The notes under the pieces were generated by a model that saw only the letters and a program-made list of their open reading frames with translations, made no database searches and was not told the DNA's origin. The position numbers and the translations under genes are program-made. Below, piece by piece: positions 1-4,168 of a stretch of 5,234 nucleotides of DNA (positions are counted from its first letter, which is position 1; every line of letters begins with the position of its first letter). The stretch comes from Alphaproteobacteria bacterium (GTDB lineage Bacteria > Pseudomonadota > Alphaproteobacteria > Sphingomonadales > Sphingomonadaceae). Where the stretch lies: assembly GCA_028869975.1 (NCBI GenBank), contig JAGWQR010000267.1, forward strand, positions 1-5,234, in the 5' to 3' direction.

Positions 1-79
1 CACGCTCACGCGACAAACCACTGGTCAGTGCTATCCGCACCGCCTCCCGCTTGAACTCTTCCGAATGCTTGATCGTCAT
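1..79 (-). CDS. IS3-family transposase OrfA, N-terminal part (partial)
   Basis: The - strand ATG at 79 opens a frame reading MTIKHSEEFKREAVRIALTS and then GLSRER before the window ends (26 codons visible). This is the typical start of the IS3-family OrfA protein, a helix-turn-helix subunit that binds the element's ends; full transposase is normally made by frameshifting into OrfB. A strong ribosome binding site, AAGGAGA on the - strand at 94-88, sits 8 nt before the ATG and fixes the start. Only the beginning of the first helix of the DNA-binding domain is visible, so nothing can be said about whether the rest of the element is intact. Confidence 0.85.
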   Translation of the reverse strand, partial: MTIKHSEEFKREAVRIALTSGLSRER

Positions 80-144
80 CTCGTCGGTCTCCTTGTTTGA
101 GTGTTTAACTCTCAAGTGACCGGCACAAAACCGTTACAAGTCCA
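1..144 (-). mobile_element. End of an IS3-type insertion sequence
   Basis: The left edge holds the beginning of an insertion sequence running leftward out of the window. Its OrfA start lies at 79. On the - strand a TGG-initiated terminus at 144 (TGGACTTGTAACGG) leaves a leader of about 65 nt before OrfA, which is usual spacing for IS3-family elements; these begin with TG. The exact boundary is inferred, because the opposite end and any target duplication are outside the window. If 144 is right, the element inserted into the 3' part of the small - strand ORF that follows and supplies its last two and two-thirds codons plus the stop. Confidence 0.6.
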
Positions 145-289
145 CGACACTTGGCAGGTTCGCCAGATCCGCTTCGGCGTAGTTAAAACCTTTATGCTGA
201 GCCACAGCCAGAACCGTTTTTAACTTGTCGCGCTCAGTCGCCTCGACATAGTCAATAAGGCTGAGAAGTCGGGTTTGCTGAAAGTCCAT
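134..289 (-). CDS. 51-aa small protein, possible Nif11-type leader truncated by the IS
   Basis: This - strand ORF starts MDFQQTRLLSLIDYVEATER and ends in DLANLPSVVDL. The second half, with the core LAVAQHKGFNYAEADL, follows the pattern of Nif11-type leader peptides (small residue, then G-[FY]-x-[FY], then an acidic-leucine helix). Those domains are leaders of ribosomally made modified peptides and also occur as stand-alone small proteins. The first half fits less well and no Gly-Gly cleavage site is visible. Residues 1-48 precede the proposed IS terminus at 144; the last three residues and the TAA come wholly or partly from the IS. Any original C-terminal core would therefore be lost. No good Shine-Dalgarno precedes the ATG. 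The ORF could also be a chance reading frame; the Nif11 assignment rests on pattern recognition only. Confidence 0.4.
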   Translation of the reverse strand: MDFQQTRLLSLIDYVEATERDKLKTVLAVAQHKGFNYAEADLANLPSVVDL

Positions 290-438
290 ATTTACACAAA
301 CCTATAAAGTTTGAAACACGATGGCGGTCAGAGATTCTTGGGGATGCGTTATCAATATATTGTGCGAAATTATTACACCGAGTTTCATTTCGTATTTGCC
401 CCCTAGCCTGTTTCAAAAGTGCCAAGTATAATCTGAAT

Positions 439-672
439 TCACCTCGAAAATTCCATAATTTCTGCTACTGACGACCCATTCATACGCCACGCCATCGCTT
501 TACGACAAGCACAACTTCCGCACTTGCCGCAACAATCCGAGGTTCAGACACATGTTTTGTATGGCTTCAAGCAGGGCTTACATCGGTCAACTCAGTGTAA
601 TATGTCTGCTGCAATAAACAACTGGTAGCGTGGTTTTGATACCGATAGGCCCAAAAAATTGCGGCATTGATA
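439..672 (-). pseudogene. Decayed Cys-rich fragment with a QueC-like zinc motif
   Basis: Read on the - strand in one frame, this stretch gives about 26 residues, a TGA (594-592), then VDRCKPCLKPYKTCV, a second TGA (546-544), then TSDCCGKCGSCACRKAMAW and RMNGSSVAEIMEFSR before a final TGA at 441-439. The order Cys, short gap, C-G-x-C-x-x-C-x-x-R-x-x-A resembles the C-terminal zinc site of QueC-type 7-cyano-7-deazaguanine synthases and their relatives. A zinc ribbon followed by a helix-turn-helix from a transposase is an alternative. There is no usable start codon for the whole frame and two internal stops, so this is a relic rather than a working gene. The upstream limit is arbitrary, set where the frame stops looking protein-like. 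Confidence 0.33.
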
Positions 673-718
673 ACGGGAATTGTCCAAGATTTTCGCGCCT
701 CACTTTCGCCGCGTTATG

Positions 719-782
719 GCGGGGTCGGGGGTAAAGGAGGCAGATAGAGGGGAAGAAGGAGGGACGGCAAGATAAAGCGAGT
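719..782. other. Purine-rich, G-run tract in the non-coding zone
   Basis: The + strand is almost all G and A for about 60 nt, with clustered G-runs (GGGG, GGGGG, GGAGG, GGGG, GGAGGG). It includes an isolated perfect Shine-Dalgarno string, AAAGGAGG at 733-740, not followed by any start codon at a useful distance. The stretch from 660 to 1040 around it contains no gene I can support. The tract could form an unusual structure (triplex or loose quadruplex) or mark the border of the transfer-origin region. No function is shown by the sequence itself. Confidence 0.4.
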
Positions 783-921
783 TGGCTCGCTGACGGCGGT
801 TCGAGCCTAACGCCTTGTCTGCACATTGTTTTTTTGACGAGAAGCGACGGCTTTCCGAAGCGGTCGTGCGGCGCTTGAGGCAAAATATCTTTTGTTTTCA
901 ATGCAAAATGCGCCGTCGCTT
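776..921. other. oriT: Candidate origin of transfer (oriT) upstream of the relaxase
   Basis: Four secondary-structure signals cluster here. There is a perfect 6-bp stem with 4-nt loop, AGCGAG-TTGG-CTCGCT (776-791). A second stem, GGCG(G)TT / AACGCC with one bulged G, spans 795-814. A small AT-rich hairpin, CAAAA-TATC-TTTTG, spans 881-894. A perfect 10-bp inverted repeat has arms AAGCGACGGC (842-851) and GCCGTCGCTT (912-921). The cluster ends about 120 nt before the relaxase start. Relaxases of the MOBP type usually act on an oriT next to their own gene, with inverted repeats beside the nic site and AT-rich DNA near it, which is the basis of this call. I cannot point to a nic site; the segment after the second stem, TTGTCTGCAC, is only a guess. 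Confidence 0.3.
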
Positions 922-962
922 GTCGTGAGCGGTCAGATCAAACTCGCCGTTTCTACGCCCCT

Positions 963-974
963 GCAAGTATTACT
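963..974. repeat. 12-bp direct repeat, copy A (before relaxase)
   Basis: GCAAGTATTACT occurs here and again, perfectly, at 3838-3849. Both copies lie in short spacers upstream of a DNA-processing gene (relaxase, recombinase). Looser similarity extends on either side: CTCGCCGT and TACGCC upstream of each copy, and a GCGACGG word downstream of each. The core is nearly self-complementary (AGT-ATT-ACT). One 12-bp match is about what chance gives in a window of this size, so only the shared flanks and placement make it worth noting. Confidence 0.4.
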
Positions 975-1040
975 GCGCTACGCTGCGACGGCTGGTTTTG
1001 GCGCTTGTCAGGCGATGTCTGCGGCGCAATCATCCCGTTC

Positions 1041-2804
1041 ATGAGTTATGATGAGAACGGGTTTCAGGTGCGTCCCGGCAGGGGCCGGAAGCGCGGCGGC
1101 GCGCGTTCGGTGCGGGGGCATCACATCACACTTGTGGGCCGGATTCAGGCTGTGGCACGGCGCAATGGACGTAGCGCATACCGGCTCTCGGGTTCGGGCC
1201 ACGCCTCTGGACGGTTCAATGCGCGTGGACGCGGCGCAAGCGTGGCGGCGGGGTTGAAGGGCCGAAGCAGTTGGAGCAACGCGGGTGGCCTCCGCTCACG
1301 TTCGCGACGTGTGGCCGTGAAGGCGCGCGTGGTGAAGCTCAATCCCCAGCGAGGCGGCTCACGCGGGCGGATGTTCGCCACCCCCAAGGCGGTTGCATCG
1401 CATCTCGATTATCTGCAACGCGATGGCGTCACGCGCGACGGCGCGCGCGGGCAACTCTTTTCTGGCAAGCAAGATGTTGCGGATGGTGCGGCCTTTCTGG
1501 AACGCGGCGGCAACGACCGCCACCAATTCCGCTTCATTGTCTCGCCGGAGGACGGCGCGGAGCTATCCAGCCTGAAAGAGACCACACGCGATTTGATGCG
1601 GCAGATGGAAGCCGACCTTCAGACCCAGCTCGATTGGGTGGCGGTCAATCATTACAATACTGAACACCCCCATACCCATGTTCTGCTGCGTGGCGTGACC
1701 GACGATGGCAAGACCCTCAACATATCGGGCGACTATATCGCGCAGGGCGTTCGTGAGCGTTCCAGCGAAATTGTAACTATGGAGCTGGGACGTCAAACCG
1801 AACATGACATCTCACGTCAACTCAACAACGAGATTGATGCCGACCGTTTCACGCAACTTGATCGAATGCTGATCGCCAAGCAGCGCCAGAACAGCGAGTT
1901 TGCCGATCTGCGTCCCGACAATGACATGGCCGAGATGTTCCGCATCAACAGGGCTGCGATGATTGGTCGTGCGCGTAAGCTCGAACGCATGGGGCTGGCG
2001 ACCGAGGGAGAGACCGGCAAATGGTTTATTTCACCCGATGCTGAACCGATACTGCGGGAACGGGGCGAGCGCGGCGACATCATCAAAGGGATTCACAAGA
2101 CCCTCGCGCGCGAAGGGCTCGATGACGCACGTCACAACGCCTACCCCATCGTCCACACGGAAGACATTAACGAGCGCATTGTTGGGCGCGTGCTGACTAA
2201 GGATTTGGCCGGCGATGAACTCGGCGACCAGATGCGGCTGATGGTTGATGGCGTCGATGGCCATATCCATAGTGTGGTGCTGAGTGCGTCAAAAGCTGAA
2301 GATGTCCGCCGCGGCTCGATTGTCGAGATCGTGCCCACTCCATCAGGGCCGCGTGCGTCAGACCGTAACATCATATCAATGACCGACGAGCAGTGTATCT
2401 ATCAACCTTCAAAGCATCTTGAACTGGCGCGCAACAGCGTCGAGCGTGTTGGTGGTGATCCCGATACGTTTATTGCATCACATATCAGGCGACTTGAGGC
2501 GCTGCGTCGCGCGGGACATGTCGAGCGGATCGACGAGGATCATTGGCGCATCCCCGAAGATTTGAGAGAGCGCGGCGCCTCCTATGACCGTACACGCGGG
2601 GGCGCGAGTATGCGGGTTAACACCCTGTCCGATATGAGCCTCAAACAGCAAGTCGGCTATGACGGGCAAACCTGGCTCGATAAAGAACTGGCGGAACGGC
2701 AACTGATGCAACCGATGCGCAGCCGCAACATCGACATGCCCGGAAGCACAGCCAGCAAACCCAGCGCGCGGCATCGAGAGAGCGGGGCGCGCCCTCGCTG
2801 CTGA
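1041..2804 (+). CDS. rlxS: RlxS-type conjugative relaxase (VirD2-like, DUF3363), frame broken near the C-terminus
   Basis: This is a DNA-nicking relaxase of an integrative or mobilizable element; it would cut one strand at oriT and pilot it into the recipient. The first 100 residues are basic and Arg/Gly-rich, opening MSYDENGFQVRPGRGRKRGG, as in RlxS proteins. The relaxase domain spans roughly 95-260. Y124 in HLDYLQRDG is the likely nucleophile, and the His cluster H204, H209, H211, H213 (NHYNTEHPHTHV) the metal site. A long DUF3363-type region follows (ERGDIIKGIHKTLAREGLD, RRLEALRRAGHVERI, TWLDKELAERQ). I prefer the ATG at 1041 over the in-frame ATG at 1005 because the family's N-terminus begins there. 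It has no Shine-Dalgarno but overlaps an upstream stop as ATGA. After about residue 560 the frame leaves the family and ends in an Arg/Ser-rich tail; the true C-terminus continues in another frame (2764-3054). Nicking residues are intact, so activity is possible but not certain. Confidence 0.92.
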   Translation: MSYDENGFQVRPGRGRKRGGARSVRGHHITLVGRIQAVARRNGRSAYRLSGSGHASGRFNARGRGASVAAGLKGRSSWSNAGGLRSRSRRVAVKARVVKLNPQRGGSRGRMFATPKAVASHLDYLQRDGVTRDGARGQLFSGKQDVADGAAFLERGGNDRHQFRFIVSPEDGAELSSLKETTRDLMRQMEADLQTQLDWVAVNHYNTEHPHTHVLLRGVTDDGKTLNISGDYIAQGVRERSSEIVTMELGRQTEHDISRQLNNEIDADRFTQLDRMLIAKQRQNSEFADLRPDNDMAEMFRINRAAMIGRARKLERMGLATEGETGKWFISPDAEPILRERGERGDIIKGIHKTLAREGLDDARHNAYPIVHTEDINERIVGRVLTKDLAGDELGDQMRLMVDGVDGHIHSVVLSASKAEDVRRGSIVEIVPTPSGPRASDRNIISMTDEQCIYQPSKHLELARNSVERVGGDPDTFIASHIRRLEALRRAGHVERIDEDHWRIPEDLRERGASYDRTRGGASMRVNTLSDMSLKQQVGYDGQTWLDKELAERQLMQPMRSRNIDMPGSTASKPSARHRESGARPRC

Positions 2805-3054
2805 AAATGGGTGCGAGTGGCACGCCCCCATTCCGGGTAACTATGTCAGCGGCAGGCTCACCGGCTCAACCATGATCGGTAGCCAGCGCTTTGCGATCAT
2901 GAACACCGTCGGCGACGACGGCAAGTTCGGGCTCAGTCTTGTTCCGTGGAAGAAAGAGCTACAGCACGAACTCGGCAATTACATCAACGGCGTCGCCATG
3001 CCCGGTGGCGGCATTGAATGGTCATTAGGACGCGGACGCGGGTTGGGGCGGTAA
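2764..3054 (+). pseudogene. rlxS: Displaced C-terminal end of the relaxase (different frame)
   Basis: Frame 1 from here reads ARGIERAGRALAAENGCEW, then NYVSG, QRFAIMNTVGDDGKFGLSLV, PWKKELQHELG and finally GVAMPGGGIEWSLGRGRGLG before TAA. This is the conserved C-terminal block of RlxS/DUF3363 proteins (YVSG, RFAM-like, FxLVPW, GGGIxWxxGRxRGL). The relaxase reading frame upstream is frame 0, so an insertion of one base, or loss of 3n+2 bases, lies between about 2700 and 2764. The linker between TWLDKELAERQ and ARGIERAG seems roughly 25 residues shorter than I expect for the family, which favours a deletion over a single-base slip or sequencing error; that estimate is from memory. An ATG at 2872 could in principle start a 60-aa fragment, but no clear ribosome binding site supports it. 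Confidence 0.85.
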
Positions 3055-3088
3055 TTTCGATAAATATATTGCACCCATATTGGGCGCA
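3043..3088 (+). promoter_or_regulatory. Putative higBA promoter with palindromic operator
   Basis: A -35-like TTGGGG (3043-3048) and -10-like TATATT (3065-3070) are separated by 16 nt. They begin inside the last codons of the relaxase tail and end ahead of higB. Over the predicted transcription start lies an inverted repeat, TGCACCCA-TAT-TGGGCGCA (3070-3088), with 7 of 8 arm positions complementary. HigA-type antitoxins autorepress their operons by binding palindromes that overlap the promoter, so this is the expected operator. The promoter boxes are modest matches; the palindrome is the stronger evidence. Confidence 0.5.
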
Positions 3089-3104
3089 TGTTATGGAGAC
3101 TTTC

Positions 3105-3428
3105 ATGCGGATCATAGCGCGGCGCACCTTGCGCGAGTTTATCGCCAGTCGGGCTGGCCATAAGGATCAACCTGCGTTGAAAGCGGCACTCGACGCATGG
3201 TTTGCCGAAGAGAGCAGGGCCGATTGGATCAGCACAGTCGATGTGAAGCAGCTTTATGCCACGGCCAGCATCGTGAGTGCCGACCGGATTGTCTTCAACA
3301 TCAAGGGTAATGACTATCGGCTGGTGGTGGCGGTAGATTTTGAGAAGGGCATTGTCTGGATCAAGTGGGTTGGCACGCACAAGGATTATGACCGGATTGA
3401 CGTGAAGGAAGTTGAGCATGGCAACTGA
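3105..3428 (+). CDS. higB: HigB-type toxin (RelE-fold mRNA interferase)
   Basis: This 107-residue protein is a HigB toxin, a ribosome-associated mRNA endonuclease of the RelE/ParE fold that halts growth when its antitoxin decays. The family signature is complete: MRIIARRTLREF at the start, ADWISTVDVKQLYATAS in the middle, RIVFNIKGNDYRLVV (61-75) and WVGTHKDYDRID (88-99) near the end. Length matches the family (about 100-110). The start is the ATG at 3105, preceded by GGAG (3095-3098) at 6 nt; the in-frame ATG at 3093 overlaps that site and is less likely. The gene follows the relaxase tail by 50 nt and overlaps higA by 11 nt, giving the toxin-first order typical of hig loci. In a mobile element it would act as an addiction module. 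No key residue looks missing. Confidence 0.95.
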   Translation: MRIIARRTLREFIASRAGHKDQPALKAALDAWFAEESRADWISTVDVKQLYATASIVSADRIVFNIKGNDYRLVVAVDFEKGIVWIKWVGTHKDYDRIDVKEVEHGN

Positions 3429-3795
3429 GATGAAACCAATCCGCACCGAAGCGGATTATGAAGCGGCGCTGAAAGAAGTCGAGGCGCTTTGGGGCGCACC
3501 GACTGATACACCCGATGGTGACCGGCTGGACGTTTTGGCGACACTGATCGACGTCTATGAAGACAAGCATTATGCGATGGACCCACCCGATCCCATCGAA
3601 GCCATCAAGTTCCGCATGGAGCAGCAGGGTATGACGCGCAAAGACTTGGAAACCATCATCGGCACCCGCACCCGCATTGCCGAGGTGCTGAATCGTAAGC
3701 GTAGCCTGTCCATTGGAATGATTCGTCGCTTGCATGACCAAATGGGCATTTCAGCGGAAATTTTGATCCAACCCTCGCGCAAAGAAGCGGCGTGA
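3418..3795 (+). CDS. higA: HigA-type antitoxin (Xre-family helix-turn-helix)
   Basis: This 125-residue protein is the antitoxin partner of HigB; it binds the toxin and represses its own operon. The N-terminal half (ADYEAALKEVEALWGAP, then DRLDVLATLIDVYEDKHY, 12-52) is the COG5499-type helical region. The C-terminal half is a helix-turn-helix of the Xre/Cro type at about 60-115 (PIEAIKFRMEQQGMTRKDLE, RIAEVLNRKRSLSIGMIRRL). The ATG at 3418 is preceded by AAGGAA (3405-3410) at 7 nt inside the end of higB. That spacing, together with the 11-nt overlap, suggests coupled translation. A TTG at 3412 is in frame but lies too close to the binding site. The stop at 3793-3795 sits within an imperfect hairpin. 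Confidence 0.95.
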   Translation: MATEMKPIRTEADYEAALKEVEALWGAPTDTPDGDRLDVLATLIDVYEDKHYAMDPPDPIEAIKFRMEQQGMTRKDLETIIGTRTRIAEVLNRKRSLSIGMIRRLHDQMGISAEILIQPSRKEAA

Positions 3796-3810
3796 CGCTC
3801 GCCGTCTCTT
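3782..3810 (+). terminator. Imperfect hairpin at the higA stop, weak terminator candidate
   Basis: AAGAAGCGGCG (3782-3792) and CGCCGTCTCTT (3800-3810) pair at 9 of 11 positions around a 7-nt loop that contains the higA stop codon. There is no downstream T-run, so it is not a classical intrinsic terminator. It may instead stabilise the 3' end of the higBA message or cause partial termination before the recombinase genes. Confidence 0.25.
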
Positions 3811-3837
3811 CGCTTACGCCGACATTTAACGCCGTGC

Positions 3838-3849
3838 GCAAGTATTACT
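3838..3849. repeat. 12-bp direct repeat, copy B (before recombinase module)
   Basis: Perfect second copy of GCAAGTATTACT (first at 963-974), in the 130-nt spacer between higA and the small ORF before the recombinase. The spacer is rich in repeated GCG/CGT words (GCGTGGCGTGGCGTAGCG at 3864-3881). Its position roughly 320 nt ahead of a large serine recombinase would suit an att half-site or a regulatory site, but nothing in the sequence proves either. Confidence 0.4.
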
Positions 3850-3925
3850 TCGCCAGCGCACGAAGCGTGGCGTGGCGTAGCGACGGTATGTTCCGCGCGA
3901 TGAGGCATTCTGCGAATATGGCGGG

Positions 3926-4150
3926 ATGCCCCGTGCGCGCCGCAACGACCTCCCAACCCTTTCAGGGCAGCTTGAAACACTGCTGGGAAAACAGTGGCGA
4001 TTTGACGGCAGGCCACCCAAGTATGACCTATCGGTGTGGATCGTCACGGATGACTGGCCCAAGCATGTTCCGGTTTCAGAAGTTGAGGTCGATGCGTTTG
4101 CGGCGTGGTTTGGCGACCTGTTCGACGAAATGTTCGGGCCATGCTCTTGA
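3926..4150 (+). CDS. Small protein of unknown function preceding the recombinase
   Basis: I do not recognise this 74-residue protein with certainty, though it looks genuinely coded. Codon use is consistent and it has a Trp/Asp-rich, structured composition (LPTLSGQLETLLGKQWRFDG, PPKYDLSVWIVTDDWP, VDAFAAWFGDLFDEMFGPCS). It is acidic in the C-terminal half and basic at the start (MPRARRN), with no membrane segment or signal peptide. It is read in the same direction as the recombinase and ends 18 nt before it, so the two are probably co-transcribed. The frame is open back to 3881, but ATG 3926 is the only ordinary start; its ribosome binding site is poor (GGCGGG directly adjacent). A partner or directionality factor for the recombinase is a possibility from position alone. 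Confidence 0.6.
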   Translation: MPRARRNDLPTLSGQLETLLGKQWRFDGRPPKYDLSVWIVTDDWPKHVPVSEVEVDAFAAWFGDLFDEMFGPCS

Positions 4151-4168
4151 GTTGAGAGGATTGCCGCT

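Noticed and set aside
353..362. Perfect 10-bp palindrome CAATATATTG
   Set aside because: Short and AT-only in its core; no associated promoter or gene makes it more than a chance palindrome.
544..594. In-frame TGA codons in a Cys-rich frame, suggesting selenocysteine
   Set aside because: No SECIS-like hairpin is evident after the TGAs, the frame has no start, and the last codon is also TGA; decay is simpler.
265..628. A + strand frame open for 121 codons
   Set aside because: No ATG until the last ten codons. The openness is explained as the antisense of the Cys-rich - strand fragment.
798..807. GGTTCGAGCC, resembling a tRNA T-loop
   Set aside because: No acceptor stem, anticodon arm or D-arm can be built around it on either strand.
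587..901. A 104-codon - strand ORF in the gene-free zone
   Set aside because: No ribosome binding site, odd composition (Ser/Pro/Arg/Cys), no recognisable motif, and it runs antisense through the purine-rich tract and stem-loop cluster.
2797..2811. Programmed +1 frameshift at the relaxase stop (TGC TGA AAA)
   Set aside because: Frame 1 already looks family-like upstream of this stop (GIERAGRALAAENG), so the frame change must be earlier.
2979..3446. A 155-codon - strand ORF
   Set aside because: Antisense shadow of higB and the relaxase tail.
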